DNA of 64,000 nucleotides from CAXMST01 sp963700785 (lineage in GTDB: Bacteria; Actinomycetota; Thermoleophilia; Solirubrobacterales; 70-9). Positions 16,627 to 25,661 of this stretch are shown here, in pieces. The position numbers and the translations under genes were made by a program. The stretch is from contig CAVOYZ010000005.1 of assembly GCA_963700785.1 (NCBI GenBank), positions 120,737 to 184,736 of the forward strand, read 5' to 3'. The stretch's first letter is position 1. Each line of letters opens with the position of its first letter. The notes beneath the pieces were generated by a model, which was not told the origin of the DNA, ran no database searches, and saw only the letters and a program-made list of their open reading frames with translations.

Positions 16627-17682
16627 ATGCTCAAGTCCCTCCGCAGCCGCCTCGGTAGCAGCGGCGAGAGCCGGCCCGAGACCACCGACGAGCCCGCCTC
16701 GCTGATCGCCCAGATCGACGAGCTCGCGGCGCTCGAGCGCGATCAGCGCTCACTCGAGCGCGAGCGGACGCTGCTGCAGCTCCGTCATCGCGCCGGCGTT
16801 GCGCTGCTGCAGGAGGACCGTCCAGCCCCCTCCGACCCGCAGCGCGAGTTCCCCGGCACCGATGCCGAGGGCCTTGCGGTTGCGGATCCGGGCCGGCTCG
16901 ACGGCGCCCTGGTTCGCGGCGGCATCCGGACTCACGGCTACGTACTCGTGCGTGGATTGATCGACCGGCCTGAGGCGGCGAGCTTGGGCGAGCGCATCGA
17001 GGCAGCTTTCGAGGCCCGCGCAGGCGGTGGCGGCGCCGGCCTCTACGAGGAGTTCTCCCCCGGCGCTCCCCATCCGGGAATCGCCGGGCGCTCGTGGGTC
17101 GGGCTCGGCGGCGGACTGCTGGCAGCGGACTCGCCGCCCCTGATGCAGGAGATGCTGGCCCTGTTCGAGCGGAGCGGCCTGCGACGAGTGATCGGCGACT
17201 TCCTCGACGAGCCGGTCACGGTCTCGGTGGAGAAGTGCACCCTCCGCAAGGCGGATCCGGGGCCGCCGGGGGGCTGGCATCAGGACGGCTCATTCATGGG
17301 AGACACGCGGGCGCTGAACGTCTGGGTGGCCCTCTCCGATTGCGGCGTCGACGCTCCCGGCCTGGACTTCGTTCCGAGCCGGATCGACGATCTGCTCGAT
17401 ACCGGAGGCGAGGGCAGCGGCGTCGAGCACGTCGAGCGCCCGGACGGTGACGAGGTCTCAGTGAAGACGGTCCTGATCGGCACCAAGACGGTCGAGGAGG
17501 CGGCCGGCGAGCTTGGCGTCGTTCGGCCGGGCTTCTCGGCCGGAGACGTGATGCTGTTCGATGATCGCTTCCTTCATCGCACCGGTTCCGACCCCGAGAT
17601 GCCAAACCCGCGGCTGGCGATCGAGAGCTGGTTCTTCGGGGCCTCGGGGTTCCCGCGCGAGTACACGCCGCTCGCCGTCTGA
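16627..17682 (+). CDS. PhyH family Fe(II)/2-oxoglutarate dioxygenase, paralogue 3
   Basis: 351 residues, the most divergent of the three. Ligands H218/D220 (GGWHQDGSFMG) and H317 (DRFLHRTGSD), with R329, are present. The N-terminal element is altered but recognisable (ALERDQRSLERERTLLQLRHRAG, about 35-57). A longer loop between the iron motifs (about 262-298, VEHVERPDGDEVSVKTVLIG) is absent from the other two. ATG 16627 follows a TAGCTT box by 6 nt, so the mRNA may be leaderless. Part of a separate PhyH fragment at 59611-59697 is closest to this copy. Confidence 0.87.
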   Translation: MLKSLRSRLGSSGESRPETTDEPASLIAQIDELAALERDQRSLERERTLLQLRHRAGVALLQEDRPAPSDPQREFPGTDAEGLAVADPGRLDGALVRGGIRTHGYVLVRGLIDRPEAASLGERIEAAFEARAGGGGAGLYEEFSPGAPHPGIAGRSWVGLGGGLLAADSPPLMQEMLALFERSGLRRVIGDFLDEPVTVSVEKCTLRKADPGPPGGWHQDGSFMGDTRALNVWVALSDCGVDAPGLDFVPSRIDDLLDTGGEGSGVEHVERPDGDEVSVKTVLIGTKTVEEAAGELGVVRPGFSAGDVMLFDDRFLHRTGSDPEMPNPRLAIESWFFGASGFPREYTPLAV

Positions 17683-17691
17683 GCCTCGACC

Positions 17692-19065
17692 TCAGACGAT
17701 CTCGTCAGCCGATGTGAGCTGCGCCTGGAGCTCCCGCCCGGAGCCCGGCTCGATCGTGTCGGCCCGCGACGGCGAGGGTTTGACATACAGCGCGTACAGC
17801 AGGCCGGCGAGCAGCGCGGCAGCGGCCGCGAAGCCGATCTCGACCGCACGCTCGGCGTTCGGGACGCCGGCGATGTTGATCGCCACGAACAGCGCCGCCG
17901 ACAGGATCCAGCGGGCGGCTGCGCGATGGGCCTGGCCCTGGGCGAGGGCCGCCTGGTTGAGCGACGCGGCCGCCAGGTAGAACCCCATGCCGGCCGCGAC
18001 GATCGCGAGCCCAAGCCGGTCGTAGTCGAAGGTGTCGCCAAACGCGATCTGCATCACTTGCGGCCCGATCGCGACGACCCCGACGATGGTCACCGTGGCG
18101 AAGGCGGCGATCAGTAGCAGGGTCGTCTCGACCGAGGAGCGAAACGCCGCCCGGCTGCCGTCGCCGCCGCGAGCGCGGAGCCGGGTCAGATGGGGCAGCA
18201 GACTCGCCGCGATCGCCTGAAAGAGCACCAGCGGGGCGCGGGCGACCATCATCACGTTGAAGATGAATCCCGCGGCCGCGGCCCCCTCTGCGGCCCGCAC
18301 GAACAGGGCGCCGGAGTTGATCAGGACCTGCTCACTGAGCATCATCACCAGGACCGCCCCGGCGAACGCGCCGCCGCGGCCCAGCGTCAGCTCGTTCGAG
18401 TCGCCGGGGTCCGGGGGCTCGAGCTTCGGTTGCCCCCGCTGCGGGCGCTTGAGGATGGCGATCGGCAGCACGACGATCACCGCGACCGGTGCCGTTGCGA
18501 TTCCGAGCGCGACGAAGTTCGCTCCGCTGGCGGCCCCGACGGCGACCGCGACGGCGAATGCCAGTCTCGAGCTGACCTCGATCACCAGCAGCGCCGCGTA
18601 GAGCCGGAACTGGCCCCGCCCGGCCAGAAAGCCGCGAGCGTAATAGGCGAGCCCGAAGCCGAGCAGCGAGGCGACCAGGATCCAGTAGAGAACGTCCTCG
18701 CCGTCAAACAGCTCGCGCTCGATCGGGCCCCGGGCGAGCAGCAGCACCAGCAGGGCGACCAGGCAGACGCCACCCTGGATCACGGCGGCGGCGCGGAGCG
18801 CGTCGGCGCTGGCTGCGCCCACCTGCTCGCGCTCCGCCAGAGTCCGCGTCAGCAGCTGCTCGATCGGGCGGAAGAGGGTCGACGCGAGCAGAAAGACGAC
18901 CGACCAGAGGATCACGATGTTTCCGTACTGCTCGGCGTCGAGGCTGTGGGAGGCGATCGCGAAGAACGCGTAGGTGAGGACGCCGGCGATGCCGAGCGCG
19001 ACCGTAAGCAGCCCGGCCGAGCGGCCGTAGCTACGGCCTGCGGAGGCCGTGCGCTTGCTGTTCAT
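17692..19065 (-). CDS. polysaccharide flippase-like membrane protein (MOP/Wzx superfamily)
   Basis: A protein of about 457 residues with 12-14 hydrophobic spans from ATG 19065 (MNSKRTASAGRSYGRSAGLL). The first span plus AEQYGNIVILWSVVFLLASTLFRPIEQLLTR is typical of oligosaccharide flippases, which move lipid-linked repeat units across the inner membrane. The C-terminal 25 residues are polar and cytosolic. It is convergent with PhyH paralogue 3, 9 bp apart, and divergent from the GT39-like gene. With the transferases around it this implies a flippase-dependent (Wzx/Wzy-like) route, but no polymerase is certain. Confidence 0.82.
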   Translation of the reverse strand: MNSKRTASAGRSYGRSAGLLTVALGIAGVLTYAFFAIASHSLDAEQYGNIVILWSVVFLLASTLFRPIEQLLTRTLAEREQVGAASADALRAAAVIQGGVCLVALLVLLLARGPIERELFDGEDVLYWILVASLLGFGLAYYARGFLAGRGQFRLYAALLVIEVSSRLAFAVAVAVGAASGANFVALGIATAPVAVIVVLPIAILKRPQRGQPKLEPPDPGDSNELTLGRGGAFAGAVLVMMLSEQVLINSGALFVRAAEGAAAAGFIFNVMMVARAPLVLFQAIAASLLPHLTRLRARGGDGSRAAFRSSVETTLLLIAAFATVTIVGVVAIGPQVMQIAFGDTFDYDRLGLAIVAAGMGFYLAAASLNQAALAQGQAHRAAARWILSAALFVAINIAGVPNAERAVEIGFAAAAALLAGLLYALYVKPSPSRADTIEPGSGRELQAQLTSADEIV

Positions 19066-19174
19066 CGGTGGCACGGTAGTGACTGTCGCCGGCGACCTGC
19101 CCGCACGGTGCTGCCTAGTATCTTTCCCGCGGCCGTAGTCGAGCTCCTCGCGGGCGACCCGGGCCGGGACCGAG

Positions 19175-20737
19175 TTGAAGCGCCTGACAGACAATCCTGC
19201 CGTTCTTCCGTTGGCGCTTGCCGCCCTCGTCCTCGCCGGCGGGATTCTCCGCCTCCTCGTCGCCGGCCAGGACCTGTTCGCCGACGAGCTGGCGACGTAC
19301 TGGATCGTCAAGACGAACAGCCTTCCCGACGCGATCGAGGCGGTTGGGACCAGGGCGGAGATCTCGCCGCCGCTGGGTTTCATCTTCACCTGGCTGACCA
19401 CCCCGATCAGCTCCCGTCTCAATATCGACCTCGCGCCGGAGCTGATCCGGCTCCCGGCCCTGATCGCCGGGATCGCGACGATTCCGCTCGTCTACGCGAT
19501 CGGGATCCGGACCGTGGGCCGCGGGGCAGCGCTGCTGGCGGCCGCCCTGACGACCCTGAGCCCGTTCATGATCTTCTACTCGGCCGAGGCCCGCGGCTAT
19601 GGGGTGATGATGGCGCTGGTCGTGCTCTCGACGCTGATGCTGCTGCTCGCGATCGACCGCCGCCGGCCCGGCTGGTGGGTGGCCTACGGCGCCTTCGCCT
19701 GCATGGCGGCATACACGCACTACACCGTGATCTTCGTGCTCGCCGTGCAGTTCGCCTGGGCCCTTTGGCTCCATCCTGCCGCCCGCAAGCCACTCCTGAT
19801 CTCGACCGGGGCGGCGGCCCTGCTCTACTTGCCCTGGCTCCCGAGCCTGAAGGAGGACCTCGATTCCCCGACGACGGTGATCCTCAGCGCTCTCTCGCCG
19901 TTCGATTTCGACTCGGTCGCCTCCTACATCAGCCACTGGTCGATCGGTTTCCCGAATGCGCTCGGGAAGCTGACGGACATCCCGGGAATCCCGGGCCTTG
20001 GCCTGATCGGGGCCGGCATCCTGGTCGGGGGGGTGGGGCTGGTTGCGGCCCGGCACCAACTGGGTGCCTGGTTCGCGGCAAACGATTGGCGGATTGGCTT
20101 CGTCGTGCTGCTCGCGCTGGCAACGCCCGTCGGCGAGGCGGTGGCGAGCCTGGTCGGCAACAACATCTTCAGTACCCGCAACCTGGCCGCATCATGGCCC
20201 TACCTGGCGCTCGCGGTCGCGGCTCTGATCACCGTCGGGAACTGGCGCCTACGCTTGGCCGCCGCGACGCTTACGGTGGCCGGATTCGGCATCGGCGCGG
20301 TGACGATGGTCACGACTGACTACCAACGCCCCCACTTCAGCGATGTCGCGGAATTCGTCGCCGACGGCCCTCGCGGCGTCCTGGTCGACGGCGCCGCTCT
20401 GACCCCGGGGCCGCTGACCAACTTCGAGGTGGCCGGCTCAATGCCCGGCGTCGAGGTGTTCCGGCTCAACACTCCCGAGCAGAAGTCCGAGCCGTTTCTG
20501 CCCGGTCAGCAGCTGACCGAGCCGGCCGAGCTGTCGATGCGGGCCGTCGAGGCGGCGGACGGCGAACCGATCACGGTGGTGACCGCGAATGCGACCGTCG
20601 CGGGGATCGAGCTCGTCAACGACTTCATCGATCAGCTCCCGCCGTCCTACGAGCTCACGCAGAGCGTCGGTTTCCCCGGTCTTCTCGATCTCGAGGCACT
20701 CGTCTTCGAAAAGCGGGCGGGCGGAAAGCAGGCCTGA
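19175..20737 (+). CDS. GT-C / PMT (GT39-like) family membrane glycosyltransferase
   Basis: 520 residues with about ten membrane spans and a C-terminal extracytoplasmic domain of about 170 residues. The first loop after span 1 has the acidic FADELATYWI motif (about 35-44) and a second loop FMIFYSAEARGYG (about 130-142), both hallmarks of polyprenyl-phosphate-sugar dependent GT-C enzymes (PMT_2 style). It starts at TTG 19175; TAGTAT near 19117 may be its -10. It would transfer a sugar from a lipid carrier on the outer face. It shares a divergent region with the flippase gene. Confidence 0.83.
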   Translation: MKRLTDNPAVLPLALAALVLAGGILRLLVAGQDLFADELATYWIVKTNSLPDAIEAVGTRAEISPPLGFIFTWLTTPISSRLNIDLAPELIRLPALIAGIATIPLVYAIGIRTVGRGAALLAAALTTLSPFMIFYSAEARGYGVMMALVVLSTLMLLLAIDRRRPGWWVAYGAFACMAAYTHYTVIFVLAVQFAWALWLHPAARKPLLISTGAAALLYLPWLPSLKEDLDSPTTVILSALSPFDFDSVASYISHWSIGFPNALGKLTDIPGIPGLGLIGAGILVGGVGLVAARHQLGAWFAANDWRIGFVVLLALATPVGEAVASLVGNNIFSTRNLAASWPYLALAVAALITVGNWRLRLAAATLTVAGFGIGAVTMVTTDYQRPHFSDVAEFVADGPRGVLVDGAALTPGPLTNFEVAGSMPGVEVFRLNTPEQKSEPFLPGQQLTEPAELSMRAVEAADGEPITVVTANATVAGIELVNDFIDQLPPSYELTQSVGFPGLLDLEALVFEKRAGGKQA

Positions 20738-20756
20738 GCCCGGTCCGGGCGCGCGC

Positions 20757-21443
20757 TCACCCCTTGCGGGCGAGAACGACGTTGTGCGCGCACAGGCGCC
20801 GAGCGAGCGGAGCCCGCTCGGCGAGGCGCTCGAATGCGGCCGCGGCGCCGAGCATCGAAGGTGGGACGAAGTCCGGCACGAGGCCGAGCTGACGCGAGCT
20901 GAGAACCTGCGCGCCGCCCGCATCGAGCCCGGCCAGGATCTCGGCCTCGGGGACGAGCCGCTCGCTGCCGTCGTCCTGGGGCACGCGGCCCATCAGGCTC
21001 TTCCAGTATGGGTTGCGGGGGTTGTGATCCCAGACGACGATCCGCCCGCCCTCCCGTGTCACCCTTGCCATCTCGGTCAGCGTCTTGTGCACGGCGCCGG
21101 GGTCGGCGATGTGGTGCAGGGCGGCGACGGTCAGCGTCAGGTCGAAGCTCTGATCGTCGAACGGCAGCTCGGTGCCGTCCCCGCGGACGCTCCTCACCGA
21201 CGGCTCGGCATCGGCCATCACGTCGAGCATGCCCTCGGATGGATCGAGGCCGGTCACCGTGAACCCCGACCTCGAGAGCCTGCCGGCGAGGGCCCCGGTG
21301 CCGCAGCCGACGTCGAGCGCGTCGCCGGGCGGGCAGTTCTCGACGATGTAGCGGACGCGCTTGGCGAGGTAGTGCTCGACGACGTGGGCGGGAAGCGCAT
21401 GGTCGTACTCGCGGGCGATCAGGTCGAAGTTCTCCTCGCTCAA
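20757..21443 (-). CDS. class I SAM methyltransferase (Methyltransf_11/25)
   Basis: 228 residues. The SAM loop is ALDVGCGTGALAGRLSRSG (about 42-60), followed by VTGLDPSEGML, LTVAALHHIADP and REGGRIVVWDHNPRNPY. The last motif (WDHNP.NP) is common in methyltransferases of sugar and lipid pathways. Its start overlaps the stop of the GT2 gene upstream by 4 nt, so it is the last gene of a leftward operon of mutase, methyltransferase, GT2 and methyltransferase. It is convergent with the GT39-like gene, 19 bp apart. Substrate unknown. Confidence 0.87.
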   Translation of the reverse strand: MSEENFDLIAREYDHALPAHVVEHYLAKRVRYIVENCPPGDALDVGCGTGALAGRLSRSGFTVTGLDPSEGMLDVMADAEPSVRSVRGDGTELPFDDQSFDLTLTVAALHHIADPGAVHKTLTEMARVTREGGRIVVWDHNPRNPYWKSLMGRVPQDDGSERLVPEAEILAGLDAGGAQVLSSRQLGLVPDFVPPSMLGAAAAFERLAERAPLARRLCAHNVVLARKG

Positions 21444-22204
21444 TGCGGCTCGTCCTTCGCCGGATCGATCCCGAGCCGCGCCGGTCTCGGCATCGAGCGC
21501 GGGGTCCGCCGCCGGAAGTCGATGATCAGACCGATCATCCTCAGCCCGATCGCGATCGCGGCCCCGAGGTTTCCGGTTGCCGACGAGGTGCCGACCCGGG
21601 GCAGGTAGTTGACCGGGATCTCGACGAACCGCGCCCCCGAGGTGATCGCCAGCAGCATCATCTCGGGGCCGGCATGGTTGTCGCCGACCCGCATTCCCTC
21701 AGCGACCAGGTCCGCCAGCTCGCGAGTGAAGACCTTGTAGCTGCAGCCGACGTCGCTGAGATGGCTGGTGTTGAAGATCGCCTCGACGAACTTCGCGACC
21801 GCCCAGTTCCCCCAGCGCAGGAACCAGTCCATGTTGGCCCCGTGCCAGATCAGCTCCCGGGTCGTCCGGGTGCCGAACACGGCGTCGCACTCCTCGCTGA
21901 AGACGAGCAGCTTGTGGATGTCGCTCGGCAGGAACGTACCGTCGGGCTCGGAGAGGACGACCAGGTCGCCGTCGGCCTCGATCAGCCCCCGCCTGCAGGC
22001 GTGTCCGTAACCCTGCTGAGGTTCGAAGACCATCCGCGCATCGGTCTTCTCGACCTCCTCGACGGTGCCCTCCTCGGCGTTGTTGTTGACGACCAGGACC
22101 TCGTCGACGACGCCGGTCGCGTAGAAGCCGTCGATCACCGAGCGGATCGAGTCGCGCTCGGCGTAGGTCATCAACACCACGGAGACCCGGCGCTCACCCC
22201 ACAT
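21440..22204 (-). CDS. glycosyltransferase family 2
   Basis: A 254-residue protein from ATG 22204 (MWGERRVSVVLMTYAERD). GT-A motifs: VSVVLMTYAERDSI, VVDEVLVVNNNAEEGT, QQGYGHACRRGL and VLSEPDGTFLPSDI, where the D-G of the last is the acidic metal motif. The pattern is that of family 2 enzymes acting on lipid carriers or nucleotide sugars. Its start lies 11 nt inside the end of the upstream methyltransferase gene, indicating coupled translation. The hydrophobic stretch near residue 225 might associate with the membrane. Donor sugar not readable. Confidence 0.86.
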   Translation of the reverse strand: MWGERRVSVVLMTYAERDSIRSVIDGFYATGVVDEVLVVNNNAEEGTVEEVEKTDARMVFEPQQGYGHACRRGLIEADGDLVVLSEPDGTFLPSDIHKLLVFSEECDAVFGTRTTRELIWHGANMDWFLRWGNWAVAKFVEAIFNTSHLSDVGCSYKVFTRELADLVAEGMRVGDNHAGPEMMLLAITSGARFVEIPVNYLPRVGTSSATGNLGAAIAIGLRMIGLIIDFRRRTPRSMPRPARLGIDPAKDEPH

Positions 22205-22925
22205 CCGCGTGCTCCGATCCGAGCGTCCGCTCGAGATAGGAGTTCCAGGAGAGCTCCCCCTCACCGACCCACCCGGTGTCGAAGCCGGGTTTCGAGAACA
22301 GCGCCCATCGCTGGCCGCCGGGGTGACGCCAGTCGATCGGGTGCAGCTCGAGCCCCGAGGCGGTTGCGAGCTCGCCGAGCCAGCGCTCCGAGTAGGTGAC
22401 GTAGAGGGGCTCCCAGCCGGGTGGTGCGGAATCGGCGCCGGGGACGTAGCTGGCGACGAGTACGCCGGTCTCGGCCAGTCGCGGGGAGACGCCCGCGAGC
22501 CAACCTGCGAGCAGGTCGGGGCCGGTGTGGCTGAAGATCGACTGAGCGAAGGCGAAGTCGAGCGGCGGTTCGCTCGGGACGGCGCCGGGGTCGTCGGAGG
22601 CGATCAGCGTCGGCGCCTTCAACTCCAACGCGCTCTCGCCCAGATGCATCCGAACCCCCGCCTCCAGCGCTCGTGGGTTGGGCTCGACTCCAACGTAGTT
22701 GCCGCGGCCGAGATAGGGGATTAGGACCCGACCGATCCGCAGCGATCCGCAGCCGACGTCGAGCAGGCGGTGATGCTCGCGGAGGCCAAGCGCGGTCAGC
22801 AGCCCGAACGACATCGCCGTGATCAGGTCGAAGTGCTCGGGCGGACCGACGTAGCCGCGCGCCCGCTCCTCGTCCCAGCCGTCGGCGCGGCCGCGGTCGA
22901 GCTGGGCTCTCAGGCGGCGGAACAT
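22194..22925 (-). CDS. class I SAM methyltransferase
   Basis: 243 residues from ATG 22925 (MFRRLRAQLDRGRADGW). The methyltransferase core has LLDVGCGSLRIGRVLIPYLG (about 55-74), YVGVEPNPRAL and an acidic DFAFAQSIFSHTGPD region, which match SAM enzymes in bacterial glycan loci. Only 16 bp lie between the stop of the mutase gene and this start, and its own end overlaps the GT2 gene. Same leftward operon. The N-terminal basic stretch is short and probably cytosolic. Substrate unknown. Confidence 0.85.
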   Translation of the reverse strand: MFRRLRAQLDRGRADGWDEERARGYVGPPEHFDLITAMSFGLLTALGLREHHRLLDVGCGSLRIGRVLIPYLGRGNYVGVEPNPRALEAGVRMHLGESALELKAPTLIASDDPGAVPSEPPLDFAFAQSIFSHTGPDLLAGWLAGVSPRLAETGVLVASYVPGADSAPPGWEPLYVTYSERWLGELATASGLELHPIDWRHPGGQRWALFSKPGFDTGWVGEGELSWNSYLERTLGSEHADVG

Positions 22926-22941
22926 GCTCGCGCCCCGGCGC

Positions 22942-24592
22942 TCAAAAGAAGGCGCCGCCCCGGTACTCGCCGAAGACTTCGCGGAGCGCCCCACAGACCT
23001 CGCCGATCGACGCGCCGGCCCGCAACGCCTGCTTGATCGGCGGCAGCATGTTGCCCTCGCCCCGGGCGACGTCCCGCAGTGCCGCCAGCGGCGCCTCCAC
23101 CGCAGCCTGGTCGCGGTGCGCCTTCCACTCGGTCAGCCGCTTCACCTGCCGCACCTCCGATTCGGGGTCGACCTTGAGGATGTCGACCTCGTCCGGGGTG
23201 TCGGTGACGTACTTGTTGACGCCGACGATGATGTCCTGGCCGCTGCTGTACCGCTCGTGGTAGCTGGCGGCCGATTCCTCGATCTCCTTCTGCATGAAGT
23301 CGAGCGCGTGGACCGAGCCGCCCATCTCCTCGACCCGCTCTATCAGCTCCCTGGCGCGCAGCTCGATCTCGTCGGTCAGTGACTCGACGTAGTAGGAGCC
23401 GGCGAACGGGTCGACGGTGTCGGCGGCGCCGGACTCGTGGGCGAGAACCTGCTGGGTGCGCAGGGCGATCCGCGCCGAGCGCTCGGTCGGCAGCGCCAGG
23501 GCCTCGTCGAAGCCGTTCGTGTGGAGGCTCTGGGTGCCGCCGCAGACCGCCGCGAACCCCTGCAGGGCGACGCGGATGATGTTCACCTCCGGCTGCTGCG
23601 CCTGCAGCGTCACCCCGCCGGTCTGAGTGTGGAAGCGGATCGCCTGGCTGCGCGGATTGTCGGAGCCGAAGCGGTCGCGGACGATCTCCGCCCACATCCG
23701 GCGCACGGCCCGGAACTTTGCCACCTCCTGGAAGACGTCGTTGTGCCCGTTGAAGAAGAAGGCGAGCCGCGGCGCGAACTCGTCGATTCCGAGGCCGCGG
23801 TCCAGTGCCGCCTCGACGTAGGCGATCGCGTTCGAGAGCGTGAACGCGACCTCCTGTACGGCCGAGCAGCCCTTCTCGCGGATGTGGTAGCCGGAGATCG
23901 AGATCGTGTTCCACTTCGGCACGTGCTCGGCGCAGTACTCGAAGATGTCGGTCGTCAGCCGCATCGTCGGCTCCGGCGGGTAGATGTAGTTGCCACGCGC
24001 CATGTACTCCTTGAGCACGTCGTTCTGCACGGTCCCGCGCAGGGCGGCCGACTCGACCCCCTGCTCCTCGCCGACCAGCTCGTAGAGCAGCAGCAGCACC
24101 GCCGCGGGGGCGTTGATCGTCATCGAGGTCGAGACCTCGGCGAGCGGGATCTCCTCGAAGCAGATCCTCATGTCCTCGATCGTGTCGATCGGGACCCCGG
24201 TCCGGCCCACCTCGCCCTCGCAGATCGGCTCGTCGGAGTCGCGGCCGAGCTGGGTCGGGAGGTCGAATGCCATCGACAGGCCGGTCGATCCGTGCTCGAT
24301 CAGGTACCGGTAACGCTCGTTCGTGTCCTCGGGGGAGGAGAAGCCGGCGTACTGGCGCATCGTCCAGAGCCGGTCCCGATACATGCCCTCGTGGATTCCG
24401 CGCGTGAACGGGTACGAGCCCGGCTCGCCGAGGCGCTGCTCGAGCCTCGGGGCGACGTCGTCGGCCTCGTAGACGCGCTCGATCTCGATCCCCGAATCGG
24501 TGATCCGGCGCGGGTCGTCGGGCCCCGACCACGGGCGCGATGTAGCGATGCTCGTCGGCGGCGCTCGCCGGCCGCTTGGGCTCAGTAGCCAT
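22942..24592 (-). CDS. acyl-CoA mutase large subunit, methylmalonyl-CoA mutase family (frameshifted at the N-terminus)
   Basis: The intact product would be about 549 residues, the catalytic (TIM-barrel) half of a B12-dependent mutase, as in the separate-subunit family. YPFTRGIHEGMYRDRLWTMRQYAGF contains the Tyr of methylmalonyl-type enzymes, and SGYHIREKG carries the active-site His; PPEPTMRLTTDIF keeps an Arg rather than the isobutyryl-type Gln. No B12-binding domain follows, so a small subunit encoded elsewhere is needed. An extra base at 24532 separates the start MATEPKRPASAADEH from WSGPDDPRR; the apparent start ATG 24603 would instead give 25 unrelated residues. Its placement inside a glycan operon is odd. 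Confidence 0.85.
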
Positions 24593-24678
24593 CGGAGAAG
24601 CATAGAAAGGGGAAACGGCCACCGCCCTGCCCCTCCGGGGCCGGCAGCCGCCGGCCCGGCCCCCGCACGGGGCGCTGC

Positions 24679-24684
24679 TAGCCT
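24679..24684 (+). promoter_or_regulatory. TAGCCT -10 box, 8 nt before GTG 24693
   Basis: TAGCCT then 8 bases and the methyltransferase start. This may be the promoter of the methyltransferase-gmd-fcl operon. Confidence 0.45.
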
Positions 24685-24692
24685 CGCGCGCC

Positions 24693-25616
24693 GTGAGCCT
24701 GCCAGCCATCCAGAGCGCCCGGCGGAGTGCCCGCCGCGGCGTCGCCGCCGCGGCCCGGCCGGTCCGGCGTCGGATCCGGCTCGCGCGGCGCTGGGGCTTG
24801 CGCGCCTCGCTCGACCTCCAGGACACCTGGAGCGGCCGGCGCAATCCGCTGCTGCCGCCGCGGCGGCTGGACCTCCCGTCGCAGATCTCGGAGATCGGCG
24901 AGCGGCTGGTCGATCTGATGATCGATCTCGGCCGGATGGCGCCCGACGCCGCGGTCCTCGACATGGGTTGTGGGCCGGGGCGGACGGCAGCGGCGCTGAC
25001 CCGCTACCTGGATCCGGATCGGGGCCGGTACGAGGGCTTCGACGTGATGCCGCGCTCGATCGATTGGTGCGCGAAGGCGATCACCCCGCGGCATCCGAGC
25101 TTCCGCTTCCAGGTGGCCGACCTGCACAACGCCCAGTACAACCCGAGCGGCAGCCAGGCGGCCTGCGACTACACCTTCCCCTACCCGGACGCTGAGTTCG
25201 ATGTCGCCGTCGCCGCCTCGCTGTTCACCCACCTGCGGCCGTTCGAGGCCCGGCGCTACCTCGAGCAGGCGGCCCGGGTTTTGCGCCCCGGCGGCCGGCT
25301 GCTCGGCACCTGGTTCTTGCTCAACGACGAGTCGCGGGAGCTGATCGCGCAGGGACGCGCCCGACAGGGGGGTGTGTTCGGCGAGCAACGGCCGCCGCTC
25401 GAGCTGCACGAGCTCAGCGACGAGCGGGGCTACGGGTTCGCCTCGCCCTACACCGAGGTGCCCGAGCACATGATCCTCGTCGACGAGGAGCTGGTGCGCG
25501 CGCTGCACGAGCGCGCCGGGCTGCGGATCGTCGAGGCCCGATATGGACGCTGGGCGGGCCGCGAGGGAGGTTCGGAGCAGTTTGGACAGGACCTGCTGGT
25601 GGCTGAGCGCCTGTGA
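24693..25616 (+). CDS. class I SAM methyltransferase with basic N-terminus
   Basis: 307 residues from GTG 24693, 8 nt after TAGCCT, so likely leaderless. An N-terminal 45-residue stretch is rich in Arg and Ala (SARRSARRGVAAAARPVRRR), perhaps for membrane or partner contact. The SAM loop follows: VLDMGCGPGRTAAALTRYLD (about 89-108), then YEGFDVMPRSIDWC and FTHLRPFEARRYLEQAARVLRPGGRLLGTWFLL. Close in layout to methyltransferases acting on sugars or lipids. It is 45 bp upstream of gmd on the same strand and may lead the GDP-fucose operon. Confidence 0.84.
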   Translation: MSLPAIQSARRSARRGVAAAARPVRRRIRLARRWGLRASLDLQDTWSGRRNPLLPPRRLDLPSQISEIGERLVDLMIDLGRMAPDAAVLDMGCGPGRTAAALTRYLDPDRGRYEGFDVMPRSIDWCAKAITPRHPSFRFQVADLHNAQYNPSGSQAACDYTFPYPDAEFDVAVAASLFTHLRPFEARRYLEQAARVLRPGGRLLGTWFLLNDESRELIAQGRARQGGVFGEQRPPLELHELSDERGYGFASPYTEVPEHMILVDEELVRALHERAGLRIVEARYGRWAGREGGSEQFGQDLLVAERL

Positions 25617-25661
25617 GTGGTGGCGAAGCGCTCGGCCGGCGATCAATGCGAAGCTACCGCC

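Noticed and set aside
22910..24964. 684-codon frame overlapping the mutase
   Set aside because: Only its short start (MATEPKRP...) is real; the rest is the shifted frame of the mutase gene.
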